Source: Lewinella sp. 4G2
GTDB lineage: Bacteria; Bacteroidota; Bacteroidia; Chitinophagales; Saprospiraceae
Assembly (NCBI RefSeq): GCF_001625015.1
Contig: NZ_LVWJ02000014.1
Span: forward strand, 124,001 to 188,000
Reading direction: 5' to 3'
DNA length: 64,000 nucleotides
This document shows, in pieces, positions 27,593 to 36,833 of this stretch (the stretch's first letter is position 1; each line of letters begins with the position of its first letter). The notes below the pieces were generated by a model that worked only from the letters and a program-made list of their open reading frames with translations, had not been told where the DNA came from and did not search any database. A program made the translations under genes and the position numbers.

Positions 27593-28897
27593 TTACCCAC
27601 CAAAATCATCAAAAGCAATGTTCTCTTGAGGAACGCCGAGGGAATCAAGCCCGTCGATAACGGTTTTGTTCATCATCGGGGGGCCACAGAAGTAGTACTC
27701 GATCTCTTCGGGCTCGGGGTGCTTGTTGAGGTACTGCTCCATCACGACGGGCATGATGTACCCTTTGAAGCCGTCGCCGGGAGCGTCGATGTCTTCCTTG
27801 ACCTTCCAGTTGTCCTCTTCCAGTGGGTTATCGAGGGCCACGTAGAATTTGAAGTTGGGGAACTCCTTCTCGATCTCACGGAACTGCTCGATGTAGAACA
27901 GCTCCCGCTTCGTACGCCCACCGTACCAGTAGGATACTTTGCGGTCCTTGGTCTTCAGGGTGTGGAAGAGGTGGAACAAGTGGCTACGGAGAGGGGCCAT
28001 ACCGGCGCCACCACCAATGTAAACCATTTCCTTCTGAGTCGGCTTGATGAAGAACTCACCGTAAGGGCCGCTGATGACGACTTTGTCACCGGGCTTCTGG
28101 TCGAAGACGTAGCTGGAACAGACACCGGGGTTGACGTCCATCCATCCGCCCTTCTTGCGGTCGAACGGTGGCGTAGCGATCCGGATGTTGAGCATGATGA
28201 TGTCACCTTCCGCCGGGTGGTTAGCCATGGAGTAGGCGCGGAACTGCTCTTCGCTGTTGACCATCTTGAGGTCCCACAGCTTGAAATTGTCCCATTCGCT
28301 CTGGAACTTGTTCGGGTCGTCACCGTGGTGCTCGGGGTGAGCGGTGATGTCGATGTTCTTGTAGTCAACGGTTACCTTGGGTACGTCGATCTGGATGTAG
28401 CCGCCGGATTCAAAATCCATCGTTTCACCTTGCGGCAGTTGCACTACGAACTCCTTGATAAAGGAGGCTACATTGTAGTTAGACTTGACGGTACAGTCAA
28501 ATTTCTTGATACCAAAGATCTCTTCCGGGATCTGTACCTCCATGTCACCACGGACCTTCACCTGACAAGCCAGACGCTTGTGCTCGGCGACTTCCCGGCG
28601 GGTAAGGTGGTTAAGCTCGGTAGGAAGTACGTCACCACCACCGGCAGTAATGTGACATTCACACATGGCGCAAGTACCACCTCCACCACAGGCGGATGGG
28701 AGGAAGACGTTCTTGTCGGACAGCACGGTAAGCAGGGAGCTACCGGGCTGCACCATGAGTGGGTTTTCGCTGTCGCCGTTGACGACAATCTTAACCTCAC
28801 CCTGGGGTACGAGTTGTTTGCGTGCGTAGAGCAGGATGGCGGTCAGCGCCAGTACTACTGCTGAGAAAATGATAACCGCCCAAAGAATCGTAAGCAT
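27593..28897 (-). CDS. nqrF: Na+-translocating NADH:quinone reductase subunit F
   Basis: 434 residues. One N-terminal membrane helix ([20 protein letters not shown]), then a 2Fe-2S domain with ligand pattern [10 protein letters not shown]...C (~residues 70-112), an FAD-binding domain ([10 protein letters not shown], RxYS motif) and an NADH-binding domain ([21 protein letters not shown] near the C-terminus). NqrF is where NADH enters the Na+-NQR pump, passing electrons by FAD and 2Fe-2S to the membrane subunits. Last gene of the nqrABCDEF operon. Confidence 0.98.
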   Translation of the reverse strand: MLTILWAVIIFSAVVLALTAILLYARKQLVPQGEVKIVVNGDSENPLMVQPGSSLLTVLSDKNVFLPSACGGGGTCAMCECHITAGGGDVLPTELNHLTRREVAEHKRLACQVKVRGDMEVQIPEEIFGIKKFDCTVKSNYNVASFIKEFVVQLPQGETMDFESGGYIQIDVPKVTVDYKNIDITAHPEHHGDDPNKFQSEWDNFKLWDLKMVNSEEQFRAYSMANHPAEGDIIMLNIRIATPPFDRKKGGWMDVNPGVCSSYVFDQKPGDKVVISGPYGEFFIKPTQKEMVYIGGGAGMAPLRSHLFHLFHTLKTKDRKVSYWYGGRTKRELFYIEQFREIEKEFPNFKFYVALDNPLEEDNWKVKEDIDAPGDGFKGYIMPVVMEQYLNKHPEPEEIEYYFCGPPMMNKTVIDGLDSLGVPQENIAFDDFGG

Positions 28898-29048
28898 CTT
28901 ATTCGGTTTTAAAGTTTCGAAGCCACCAAAAGGGAAGCTCCGTTATTGTTGTCACCCCATTACAAGCAGGATTTCATACCTACTGTTTAGGGATCAATGT
29001 CATTTGTTGGTAGTAGCGGATACTTAGTCCGCTGTGTACCGGATTGGT

Positions 29049-29657
29049 TTACTCTCCGGGTGTCCAACCACCAAACACGGCGGGGTCCAGACCGGAAAGG
29101 CTGAGGAAAGCCAGACCCATCAAACCCGTCAGGAGGAAGGCCATACCCAAACCGCGCAGGGCCGGTGGCACTTTGCTGTAACGGATCCGTTCCCGGATGG
29201 CCGCAATGGCAATGATGGCCAGGAACCAACCAAAACCACCACCAAGGCCGAAGGCAACGGACTCGGACAGGTTGTAGTCCCGGCTAACCATAAAGAGGCT
29301 ACCACCGAGGATGGCACAGTTTACCGTGATGAGGGGGAGGAAGATACCGAGCGCCGCGTAGAGCCCCGGGCTGAATTTTTCCACCACCATTTCCACCAAC
29401 TGAACCATCGAGGCGATGACCGCGATGAAGATGATGAAGCGAAGAAACTCCAGTTCAAAGTTGAGCAGCAGGTACTCATTGATCAACCAGTTGATTGGCA
29501 TCGTGATGCCCAGTACGAAGATCACCGCAAGACCAAGGCCGAAAGCCGTGGAGAGTGATTTGGAAACGGCCAGGAAAGAACACATACCCAGGAAATACGC
29601 CAGGATCATGTTCTCAATGAAAGCCGATTTGATAAAGATGTTAACTAAGTCGCCCAT
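29049..29657 (-). CDS. nqrE: Na+-translocating NADH:quinone reductase subunit E
   Basis: 202 residues, six membrane helices. Characteristic segments are NIFIKSAFIENMILAYFLGMCSFLAVSK at the start and VNCAILGGSLFMVSRDYNL in the middle; the conserved Cys residues in GMCSFLA and VNCAILG are the ones that, with NqrD, hold the intramembrane iron centre. NqrE packs against its homologue NqrD with inverted topology. A one-sided heptamer array lies just upstream of its start. Confidence 0.98.
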   Translation of the reverse strand: MGDLVNIFIKSAFIENMILAYFLGMCSFLAVSKSLSTAFGLGLAVIFVLGITMPINWLINEYLLLNFELEFLRFIIFIAVIASMVQLVEMVVEKFSPGLYAALGIFLPLITVNCAILGGSLFMVSRDYNLSESVAFGLGGGFGWFLAIIAIAAIRERIRYSKVPPALRGLGMAFLLTGLMGLAFLSLSGLDPAVFGGWTPGE

Positions 29658-29662
29658 GGTGA

Positions 29663-29690
29663 GTCTATAGTCTTTAGTTGTTAGTCAGTG
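29663..29690. repeat. Short one-armed heptamer array (TAGTCTR family) upstream of nqrE
   Basis: On the minus strand: GACTAAC, AACTAAA, GACTATA, GACTC, ending about 5 nt before the nqrE ATG. Same unit as the arrays after tolC, the DUF4412 gene and the SRPBCC gene, but only one arm and not next to a stop codon (nqrD stops at 29728). Confidence 0.6.
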
Positions 29691-29727
29691 GTGGTAGCTT
29701 GCTGTAACGCTAGGATAAGTTATTGCC

Positions 29728-30465
29728 TTAGCTTACATCAACAAGTTTCGGGTTCTGGGCGCGTTGGATCCAGATCAGTACCGCGATGATGAACATGGCC
29801 GCAACGGACATCACCATGAGGCCGTTGTTGGCGTACCAACCGAAGAAGGTATTTCCCCACTGGCCGGGAGTAGTGGTGTCGATGGCGTAAGTGGAACCGG
29901 CGCCAATGATCTTCATCTCCAGTCCGCTACCAGCGAAGAGCGATCCCTTACCAAAGAGCTCACGAATGAAACCAACGACGATCAGGATCAAACCATAACC
30001 GAGGCCGTTACCGATTCCATCGACGAAGGAACGCCAGGGGCGGTTCGCCATGGCGAAGGCTTCGAGGCGGCCCATCACGATACAGTTGGTGATGATCAGC
30101 CCAATGTATACGGAGAGTTGCTTGTAGACCGGGTAGTTCAGCGCCTTGAGCGATTCGTTTACCAGGGTCACCAGCGTAGCGATGATGACCAGCTGGACGA
30201 TCAGACGCACCGCTTTGGGGATTGAGTTCCGGAGGAGTGAGGTGGTCAGGTTAGCCATCCCACAAACAAAGACCACCGCAACGGCCATCACGATCGATGG
30301 ATAAACGAGGGAAGTAACGGCAAGTGCGGAACATACACCCAGCACCTGAATGGTGATGGGGTTATTGTCCAGCAAGGGGTCCACCATCAGTTCCCGTTCC
30401 TTGGAACCAAACCAGGGTTCTTTCTCGGCAACTTCGGTTTTCTGCGTATCGGTAGCAGTAGCCAT
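29728..30465 (-). CDS. nqrD: Na+-translocating NADH:quinone reductase subunit D
   Basis: 245 residues, six membrane helices. DPLLDNNPITIQVLGVCSALAVTS is the family start and contains one of the iron-binding cysteines; the second lies in ITNCIVMGRLEAFA. About 27 residues precede the usual start (ATATDTQKTEVAEKEPWFGSKERELM), a hydrophilic cytoplasmic tail not present in the short Vibrio protein. Forms the NqrD/NqrE pseudosymmetric pair of the pump. 36-nt gap to nqrC. Confidence 0.97.
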   Translation of the reverse strand: MATATDTQKTEVAEKEPWFGSKERELMVDPLLDNNPITIQVLGVCSALAVTSLVYPSIVMAVAVVFVCGMANLTTSLLRNSIPKAVRLIVQLVIIATLVTLVNESLKALNYPVYKQLSVYIGLIITNCIVMGRLEAFAMANRPWRSFVDGIGNGLGYGLILIVVGFIRELFGKGSLFAGSGLEMKIIGAGSTYAIDTTTPGQWGNTFFGWYANNGLMVMSVAAMFIIAVLIWIQRAQNPKLVDVS

Positions 30466-30501
30466 GTAATTGATGTTTAGTCCGCGATTGCGGGGTAGTT
30501 T

Positions 30502-31245
30502 TTACTTGAGGTTCATGCTGGTGGAAGCATTTGCCTCCTCCATGTAGGGTTCGTAAGCCTTCAGCCCGCTGTAGAGCATGTCTGTTACACCATCAGCCGT
30601 GATGGTTGCGCCACTGAGGCCGTCCACTTCGTGCTCCTGGTCGAGGGCACCACCCTTACGGACGTAAATGGATACGTACTTGTCGCCATCGTAGATCTTC
30701 TTACCCACGAATTGAGCGCGCCAAGTGGCGTTATCCTTGATCTCGGCACCTAGACCGGGCGTCTCACCGGCGTGGTCAAAACTTACCCCGGCGATGGTAT
30801 TGAGGTCCGACTCGAGGGCGACGTTGCCCCAGATAGCATCCCACAGCCCACTGCCGCGTACGCTGAAGATGTAGTAGGCGTCGCTGTCCAAGTTAACTTT
30901 ATAAACGGGGTACATCCGTTCTTCGGGTTCTTTCTTAAGCTCCTTGGCCATGTCGATATTAACGGCCTTCATACCAGGCATATCCATGGGGTCGCCGTCG
31001 GCATCCACGATGGTTTGATCGACCTGCTCTTCGAAGATGGCCAATACTTCCTCATCGGAGAGGCTAGCCAGTGGCTTACCCGCAGCTTCGAGTGGGTTCG
31101 CAATAGCCAACAGGATCTGACGCTTGTTGAAGATGTCCTCATTCTTGGCGGCAATGTCTTGCGTAGCCGTTTTGAAACCTGCGAGCAGGAGAGCGACCAG
31201 GACGGTCATACCGAGGACGAAGAAGATTACTTTATTAGTACTCAT
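30502..31245 (-). CDS. nqrC: Na+-translocating NADH:quinone reductase subunit C
   Basis: 247 residues. An N-terminal membrane helix (FVLGMTVLVALLLAGF) anchors a periplasmic FMN-binding domain. The flavinylation motif is SGATIT near residue 220, where FMN is attached by a phosphoester to the threonine by the ApbE transferase (not in this window). Residues ~90-215 carry the family strands (YPVYKVNLDSDAYYIFSVRGSGLWDAIWG, AGVSFDHAGETPGLGAEI). NqrC relays electrons between NqrDE iron centre and NqrB. Confidence 0.97.
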   Translation of the reverse strand: MSTNKVIFFVLGMTVLVALLLAGFKTATQDIAAKNEDIFNKRQILLAIANPLEAAGKPLASLSDEEVLAIFEEQVDQTIVDADGDPMDMPGMKAVNIDMAKELKKEPEERMYPVYKVNLDSDAYYIFSVRGSGLWDAIWGNVALESDLNTIAGVSFDHAGETPGLGAEIKDNATWRAQFVGKKIYDGDKYVSIYVRKGGALDQEHEVDGLSGATITADGVTDMLYSGLKAYEPYMEEANASTSMNLK

Positions 31246-31275
31246 GCTTATTGAGATTCGGGGGTCTGGCCGGGC

Positions 31276-31301
31276 AATTCACCCAACCGGATGGTTGAAT
31301 T
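31276..31301 (-). other. Intercistronic hairpin between nqrB and nqrC
   Basis: 10-nt arms AATTCACCCA / TGGTTGAATT with one mismatch and a 6-nt loop, overlapping the first two bases (plus-strand coordinates) of the nqrB stop codon. No T-run follows, so it is more likely an RNA-stability or processing structure than a terminator. Confidence 0.4.
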
Positions 31302-32706
31302 ACTGGCCACTCGTGTTACCGACGGCGGTGTACTCGGATTCTTCGTCGAAGATTTCCATTTCGCCGCGGCGGGTAATCAATTCATTACGCTGCTCGGCCA
31401 TCTTGTGCGTCCGCTTAGCGCGGCGCTTCATGTTGGCTTCGTAGACGTAGTGGTCGATGAGTGGCGCAAAGGTGTTCATCAATAGGATGGAAAGCATCCA
31501 GCCTTCGGGGTAAGCCGGGTTCATAACGCGGATGATCAAACCAATAAAGGCGATGAGGAAGCCGTAAATCCACTTACCGGCGGGGGTATCGGCACTGGAT
31601 ACGGGGTCCGTCGCCATAAAGGTGATGGCAAAGAGGAAGCTACCCATCGCCATCTGGCGTAGTGGGTGGATGGCCATGAACTTAAAAATACCGTCCACAT
31701 CAGCCGTCAGCTGATCTGGGCTGGGAGCAATGGCGTTCATCATCAATGCGGCTACCATGAAGCCAATCAGGCCACCGAAGATGACGCGGTAGCTGGCGAT
31801 GCGGGTTACGATCAGGAAGATCATACCGATGACGATGAGTGGAACGCTGGATTCACCAATGGATCCGGGGATCGTACCCCAAAAGATCTGACTTTCCGTG
31901 TAGACGGCTTCGACGCCGGCCCAACCTTCCTTAGCGGCAATACCGAGAGGAGTAGCACCCGTCCAACCATCGACGACGGCCATACCGCCCTCACCGAATT
32001 GGGAGTATCCAACTAGATTAAAGAGCCAGTCAAAAGCGCCGTGGGCCCAGTTGTACTCAGCCGCTACGTAGGTAGGAACGCCATCAATGGCCACCTTCTC
32101 AATGCCGGACACCCATACCTCATCACCGGAGATGGTCGTCGGGTAAGCAAAGAAGATAAAGACCCTAGCCAGCAGCGCGACGTTCCAGATGTTCATCCCC
32201 GTTCCGCCAAAGGCTTCCTTACCAAGTACAACGGCAAAAGCAATCGCAACGGCGAGCCACAGCAGGGGGATATCCGGTGGCATAATGAGGGGGATCAACG
32301 CGCCCGAAACCAGAAACCCTTCCTCAACGGAGTGGCCATTCTTGGCGGCGTAGAAGAACTCGATACCGAGGCCCACCACGTGGGTTACGATGAAGATCGG
32401 CAGGATCTGGATCAAACCGTAGACCACCTTCAGCAAAAAGCCTTCGAGCAGACCGGTGTGCTGGCCAAGCGCTACGAAGTGCTGGTGGCCAATGTTCCAC
32501 GTACCGAATACGTACAGCAGTTGCAGCACGAGCACGACCTGCACCATGAGGCGCTTAAGGTCCATGCCGTCCTTGATGTGTGCACCGTCAACGGTCACGG
32601 CATCCGGCTGGAAGAGGAAAGTATAGAAAGCGTCGTAGGTCGTGTGCGCGAACTTATTCTCCTTCGCGGGCTCGAACTTCTTGACGAAACTGTGTAATGC
32701 TTTCAT
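31300..32706 (-). CDS. nqrB: Na+-translocating NADH:quinone reductase subunit B
   Basis: 468 residues, longer than the ~415 of Vibrio because of inserted loops. About ten membrane helices. FMN attachment motif TGATPLG (~residue 250) with the covalently flavinylated threonine, and the G-rich helix segment (FGGTGMNIWNVALLARVFIFFAYP) typical of RnfD/NqrB. C-terminal helices end with NTFAPLIDHYVYEANMKRRAKRTHKM. NqrB binds riboflavin and FMN and forms the Na+ channel of the pump. Confidence 0.97.
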   Translation of the reverse strand: MKALHSFVKKFEPAKENKFAHTTYDAFYTFLFQPDAVTVDGAHIKDGMDLKRLMVQVVLVLQLLYVFGTWNIGHQHFVALGQHTGLLEGFLLKVVYGLIQILPIFIVTHVVGLGIEFFYAAKNGHSVEEGFLVSGALIPLIMPPDIPLLWLAVAIAFAVVLGKEAFGGTGMNIWNVALLARVFIFFAYPTTISGDEVWVSGIEKVAIDGVPTYVAAEYNWAHGAFDWLFNLVGYSQFGEGGMAVVDGWTGATPLGIAAKEGWAGVEAVYTESQIFWGTIPGSIGESSVPLIVIGMIFLIVTRIASYRVIFGGLIGFMVAALMMNAIAPSPDQLTADVDGIFKFMAIHPLRQMAMGSFLFAITFMATDPVSSADTPAGKWIYGFLIAFIGLIIRVMNPAYPEGWMLSILLMNTFAPLIDHYVYEANMKRRAKRTHKMAEQRNELITRRGEMEIFDEESEYTAVGNTSGQ

Positions 32707-32769
32707 ATGGCTATTGTAGCTGAGAGCAGACCCGCCAAAGAATGAGGGGAACGCTCGAATTTTCTTGAA

Positions 32770-34386
32770 TTATCCCTGGGCCTGCATCAAGTTGAGACCG
32801 TCACGGAGAATATACTGAAGCGGTTGCTTGGAAACACAGGCAAACTCAGCGAGCGCCACGTCCTCCTCTACCAATTCGTAGATACCGAGGCCTTCCATCT
32901 GCTCGAAGTCCGAAATCATGATGGACTTCATCAGTTGCTGCAGGTACAGATCCATGGGGAGCACCCGTTCGTAGTCGTTGTTCACCACGAAGGCCCGGCG
33001 CTCACCGTGGCTATTCGTTGTAGCCTCAAAGGTTCCGAAAGTGGGGATCGTTGGAGAAATGGAAGCCCGCGGTTTGATGGGTAGCAACCAACCGAAGATC
33101 TCCGGCTCATCCCCTTCCTCAATTACGGTAACCTGGTCGTCGAAGAAGCCTAGGAAACCTTCAGTACCGACGTTATCCCCCGTCAGCACGTCGCCGCTAA
33201 TGGTGCGGACGTTGACGAAGTTCTCTCCGGACAGCAACTCACCGAGGCTGGCACCAGCGTGAGTGCGAACGTGAGTTGGGGCCTGCAGTGGGGCGCCGGT
33301 AAGGGCGACCACCCGGCTCGTATCGTACGTGCCGTTCAGGAAGAGATTACCGAGCAGGAGTACGCCGTTGACGTCCAGCGTCCAACAAGTGTCATCACCG
33401 TTCCCGATGGGGTGGATGTGGTGGGCCTGGATACCAACGTTGCCCGCCGGGTGCGCTCCGTCAAAGTAATGCAGCTTAGCGTTCTGGACGCGGTCGTAGG
33501 CGGTGGGTGCAGCCTCGCGGCCGTCCAAACCGAGGTAGACGAATCCGTCCGTAAGGCGGTTCAGTACGTCGATACCCTTTTGAAATTGGTCCTCCCGGCC
33601 AGCAATGGCAAGTTTACTATCCGCAGCGAGTGGCGCCGTGGAGAAAGTGGACACGAAAATGTCGCGGGGCGTGCGGTCCGGATCGGCCACCACGTTGTAG
33701 GGTCGTTCCTGAATGACGGGCCAAACACCGCTTTCCAGTAGGAAGTCCACCAGTACGGAACGGTCCGCGTGCTCGGAGGGCAAATCGTAGCTGCGGCTCA
33801 CCTGGTCCTTATCGGCCAGGATGATGATGCTGGCAATGGCGCGCTTGAGGCCGCGCTTCACTTCCAGGATCTCACCACTTACGGGGGCGGCGAACTTGAT
33901 ACGCTCCTTTTTCTTGTCGTAAAAGACAACGTCACCAGCCTTTACGCTGTCACCAACCTCAACGGTTACTTTGGGGATGGGCATCAGGCCGTTGAAATCC
34001 GGCGGCATGATCGCAAAGCGGCTAGCCTTGATGGATTCGTCGATGGTTCCCGCGGGTTTTCCTTCCAGGGGAATGTCGTAACCCTTCGTCAGTTTGTGGT
34101 AGTTCTTACCCTCCAGGTGCTCGGGGCGGCGCTTTCCGAAGAGCTCGCTCACCCGTGGGTAGAGACCCATATTGACCTTGTCGTTATCGATGTTTTTATC
34201 CTGCAGATCCAGCACCATGAAGTTGTCAGCAACACTGATGATGATGAAGAAAAGAAGGAGGAGAGCACCCGCGGCGAGGCCGTAGATCAGTAGATTATTG
34301 CCACTGGCAGAAGCTTGAGACTGAAGACTGGTAAAAGCCAACAGCAACAGCGGGAGTAACTGTAGTGATTTCCTGGTTAATTTCAT
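32770..34386 (-). CDS. nqrA: Na+-translocating NADH:quinone reductase subunit A with N-terminal membrane anchor
   Basis: 538 residues from the ATG at 34386 (chosen because a signal peptide, KLTRKSLQLLPLLLLAFTSLQSQASA, follows at once). The canonical NqrA core begins only around residue 95 (KLTKGYDIPLEGKPAG). The preceding segment has a second hydrophobic helix (NNLLIYGLAAGALLLLFFIIISVADNF) and a ~45-residue charged linker. Vibrio NqrA is a ~447-residue soluble cytoplasmic subunit with no such extension. The core is otherwise complete (GLKRAIASIIILADKD; HPAGNVGIQAHHIHPI; quinone-site region near THAGASLGELLSGE). First gene of nqrABCDEF. Confidence 0.95.
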   Translation of the reverse strand: MKLTRKSLQLLPLLLLAFTSLQSQASASGNNLLIYGLAAGALLLLFFIIISVADNFMVLDLQDKNIDNDKVNMGLYPRVSELFGKRRPEHLEGKNYHKLTKGYDIPLEGKPAGTIDESIKASRFAIMPPDFNGLMPIPKVTVEVGDSVKAGDVVFYDKKKERIKFAAPVSGEILEVKRGLKRAIASIIILADKDQVSRSYDLPSEHADRSVLVDFLLESGVWPVIQERPYNVVADPDRTPRDIFVSTFSTAPLAADSKLAIAGREDQFQKGIDVLNRLTDGFVYLGLDGREAAPTAYDRVQNAKLHYFDGAHPAGNVGIQAHHIHPIGNGDDTCWTLDVNGVLLLGNLFLNGTYDTSRVVALTGAPLQAPTHVRTHAGASLGELLSGENFVNVRTISGDVLTGDNVGTEGFLGFFDDQVTVIEEGDEPEIFGWLLPIKPRASISPTIPTFGTFEATTNSHGERRAFVVNNDYERVLPMDLYLQQLMKSIMISDFEQMEGLGIYELVEEDVALAEFACVSKQPLQYILRDGLNLMQAQG

Positions 34387-34483
34387 GCGCCTGGGTGCGT
34401 TTGAAAAGCGGTTTGAAGCGGCGAGCGAAATGCAGCTCACCCAAATTGCCCGCCGAAGCTTCGGAAGGCCTGGAAAAGTTGCG

Positions 34484-34491
34484 CAAAGTTA
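34484..34491 (-). promoter_or_regulatory. -7 promoter element TAACTTTG for the nqr operon
   Basis: Exact TAnnTTTG match, about 98 nt upstream of the nqrA ATG. No TTTG at 19 nt upstream. It is the best candidate seen for the operon promoter. Confidence 0.4.
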
Positions 34492-34570
34492 CAACATAGT
34501 CAAGTACTAATCCAGGAAGGGATTAGCATGTTCCGGACGCCATATTATTTAGACCTGGTCTAAGCAATAG

Positions 34571-35242
34571 CTAGTTTGCGGGCAAACTTCGCTTCACCAA
34601 TTCACGCGTAGCCAGGCTCAGGAGCAACTGTTCTTCCTTTTCGTTCAAGTCCTGCGGGATGAATTCAAAGGCGCGCTGCCCGAGGGGGTCGGCAGCGTCG
34701 TTTTTACCGGCGGTGATGGCGCCAACCTCGCGGTTTCCAACGCTGATGGGCAGGTAGTTTTCTTTCTGCTCTCCCGCAATCCGCGCGATCGGTTGTCCGC
34801 TGCGGGCGCCGAGCAGGGTATTACCATCCAGGCTACCTACGGTCTGCCCGTCGATCTGTAGAGAGGTCTTGCCATCCTCCGTCCAGTACACGTAATCGTG
34901 TTCCGCCGTGCGGGCGTAGAGGAGTTCATTCACTTTTTTACCGAGGTAGCGGCGGTAGGAGTAGCTCACCACGGGCTCGTGGAAGATCGTCGTAAAGGTG
35001 CCTTTCGCCGTCATGCCGGCGCCGGTCTTCACCACCTGTTTGTCCTGCGCCAGGCTGAAAAGATCCAGTTCTTCCTTATTTAAGGGTACCAGGTCGGCCG
35101 TCCAGCCATCCATTTCAGATTTTAGCTCGGCGACGGCTTGGTCGCGCTTACTCTTACCGGGCATCCGGTTGCCGGACCACATCCGAAAAAGGAGCAGCAA
35201 ACCAACAATTAAAAGGACGCTAACAATAGTAAGTGGGATCAT
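34571..35242 (-). CDS. Single-pass membrane protein of unknown function
   Basis: 223 residues from the ATG at 35242 (a TTG six codons upstream is less likely). One N-terminal membrane helix (IPLTIVSVLLIVGLLLLFRMW), a positively charged stop-transfer (GNRMPGKSKRD), then a soluble domain with many beta-like strands (AKGTFTTIFHEPVVSYSYRRYLGKKVNELLYARTAEHDYVYW, SLQIDGQTVGSLDG). I do not recognise the family. By the positive-inside rule the domain is probably cytoplasmic. It lies upstream of nqrA on the same strand, separated by about 185 nt that hold the putative nqr promoter, so it is probably a separate unit. Confidence 0.7.
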   Translation of the reverse strand: MIPLTIVSVLLIVGLLLLFRMWSGNRMPGKSKRDQAVAELKSEMDGWTADLVPLNKEELDLFSLAQDKQVVKTGAGMTAKGTFTTIFHEPVVSYSYRRYLGKKVNELLYARTAEHDYVYWTEDGKTSLQIDGQTVGSLDGNTLLGARSGQPIARIAGEQKENYLPISVGNREVGAITAGKNDAADPLGQRAFEFIPQDLNEKEEQLLLSLATRELVKRSLPAN

Positions 35243-35567
35243 GGCGGGAACGGTCTTCAATAAAGGTAGCTTATTTACACTTTTCTCCCATTACCGGTTC
35301 GGTTTTCGCTGCTTTCCGGCCTCCAACGATGGGCCGCTCCAACTGAGTACGAGTTTTACTGCGTGGCGCTGCCGCGGGTGCGATGAAATAGGGATGGGCC
35401 AAGCCGAAAAAAGAGTGGTTCCCGGAAGGCGTAAATGGAGTCCTATAGTAAAGGACTATCCGGGATCAAGTTATTCGGACGGTTTTCCTCCAGCTTCCAA
35501 GGTCAAATATAAACTTCCGGACCTACCAAAGAAGTTGGATGGGCTACCCCCGCCGTAACTTGCGGAA
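35243..35567. other. 325-bp divergent gap holding palindrome copy 5
   Basis: No ORF of note. Holds palindrome copy 5, a small hairpin (AGTCCTATAGTAAAGGACT at about 35442-35460) and, next to the xerD start, TAACTTGC, a weak -7-like box. Confidence 0.5.
35365..35381 (+). repeat. Dispersed imperfect palindrome, copy 5
   Basis: GGCGCTGCCGCGGGTGC, preceded by TTTTACTGCGT and followed by GATGAAATAGGG, matching the extended element of copies 2 and 3. Confidence 0.85.
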
Positions 35568-36482
35568 GTGAATACTACCGACTGGGACCAGGCACTCCGA
35601 AGCTTCTCCGGCTACCTCAAATTAAACCGGGGCTACAGCGACCATACGCTGACGGCTTATCAATCGGACGTGAGTAAGTTCCCCGCCTACCTGGAGCTGC
35701 GGGGCTGGGCGCTCTCTCCTACCCACATTGAGGCCTTTCACCTGGATGGATTCATCGTTTACCTGGCCGAGCTCGGTTTAGGTGCCCGTTCGCAAGCCCG
35801 GTTGATCTCCGCCCTCAAGACCTTCTTCGCCTATTTGCTGGACGAGAACCTGATTCTGGCGGACCCCACCGAACTTCTCAAGGCACCGAAATTGGGGCGG
35901 AAAATTCCCGAAGTACTGACCTACCACGAGATCCGGGAGCTACTCGGTGCCATTGACCTGAGTACGGACCACGGCATCCGGGACCGCGCCATCCTGGAAA
36001 CCCTATACGCCTGTGGTCTTCGGGTGAGCGAAGCGACCAGTCTTAAACTGACCAATCTCTACCTTAATCAGGGCTACCTCCGCATCACGGGCAAAGGAAA
36101 TAAAGAAAGGATTGTGCCCATCGGCGGCGAAGCCATCAAACAATTGGAGTTCTACCTCCACTACGTACGGGTGCACCTACCTACCATCAAACCGGAGGTG
36201 GAGAATGTGGTATTCCTGAACCGAAGGGGCGGACAACTAAGTCGGGTATCCGTGTTTACGGCGGTGAAGAAGTACGCGGCGGCGGCTGGCATTCAAAAGC
36301 GGGTCAGCCCCCACACATTTCGCCATTCCTTTGCCACCCATTTGATTGAAGGGGGCGCCGATCTACGAGCCGTACAGGAAATGTTAGGTCACGAGTCCAT
36401 CCTCACTACCGAAATCTATACCCATTTGGATACGGACTTTTTGCGGGAAACGATCCTGTCGTTTCACCCGGCTAATCAGTAG
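35568..36482 (+). CDS. xerD: Site-specific tyrosine recombinase XerD
   Basis: 304 residues, GTG start. N-terminal SAM-like core-binding domain (LRSFSGYLKLNRGYSDHTLTAYQSDV), then the catalytic domain with the full set: Arg152 (ACGLRVSE), Lys176 (GKGNKER), His249 and Arg252 (SPHTFRHSFATHL), His275 (LGHESI) and nucleophile Tyr284 (EIYTHL). Normal length for XerC/XerD. With its partner it resolves chromosome dimers at dif near the terminus. No dif site or integrated element is seen next to it, so a housekeeping role is favoured over a phage integrase; the assignment to XerD rather than XerC is by overall similarity only. Confidence 0.93.
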   Translation: MNTTDWDQALRSFSGYLKLNRGYSDHTLTAYQSDVSKFPAYLELRGWALSPTHIEAFHLDGFIVYLAELGLGARSQARLISALKTFFAYLLDENLILADPTELLKAPKLGRKIPEVLTYHEIRELLGAIDLSTDHGIRDRAILETLYACGLRVSEATSLKLTNLYLNQGYLRITGKGNKERIVPIGGEAIKQLEFYLHYVRVHLPTIKPEVENVVFLNRRGGQLSRVSVFTAVKKYAAAAGIQKRVSPHTFRHSFATHLIEGGADLRAVQEMLGHESILTTEIYTHLDTDFLRETILSFHPANQ

Positions 36483-36524
36483 AGGTAAGGCTTAAACTCA
36501 AGTTTAGATAGAAAGGTGCTGGGA

Positions 36525-36626
36525 TTAGACCAGCGCCGCGATCGTCGGTAGGTTGAAGAGAACGACGATGATCAGTAACAGGGTTAACAGGAAGGCAGTA
36601 CGGCCAATGTTTTGACGGAACTCCAT
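36525..36626 (-). CDS. 33-residue single-helix membrane peptide
   Basis: A complete small frame, ATG at 36626 and TAA at 36527-36525, opposite and convergent to xerD, whose stop lies 43 nt away. The peptide starts MEFRQNIGRT and continues as a strongly hydrophobic stretch of about 22 residues (Leu/Ile/Val, then NLPTIAALV). A charged N-terminus plus one helix is typical of small inner-membrane peptides. No homologue is known to me. Support is the ordered, fully open, hydrophobic frame in a region otherwise without genes; it could still be chance. Confidence 0.45.
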   Translation of the reverse strand: MEFRQNIGRTAFLLTLLLIIVVLFNLPTIAALV

Positions 36627-36833
36627 GGTACGTGAATTGATAGGTTAACTGGTTTGGGGTAAATGGCAATTGCTTAGTTGCCGGTCCAACTATAACCCCA
36701 TATTTTTTACTCGTGTTCGGTCTTCCGATAGTTAAGGTGTAACGGATTGCCACGAGGGTGCATAGAGGGTCAAACCTACTCGCTGTCCCATTCAGCTTAG
36801 TAGAACTTCCTACTCACACTTCAACAGCACATC

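Noticed and set aside
27575-28864. 429-residue frame opposite nqrF
   Set aside because: Antisense shadow of nqrF.
35568-36482. Phage or genomic-island integrase
   Set aside because: Full-length XerD type with no flanking att repeats, tRNA target or mobile genes.
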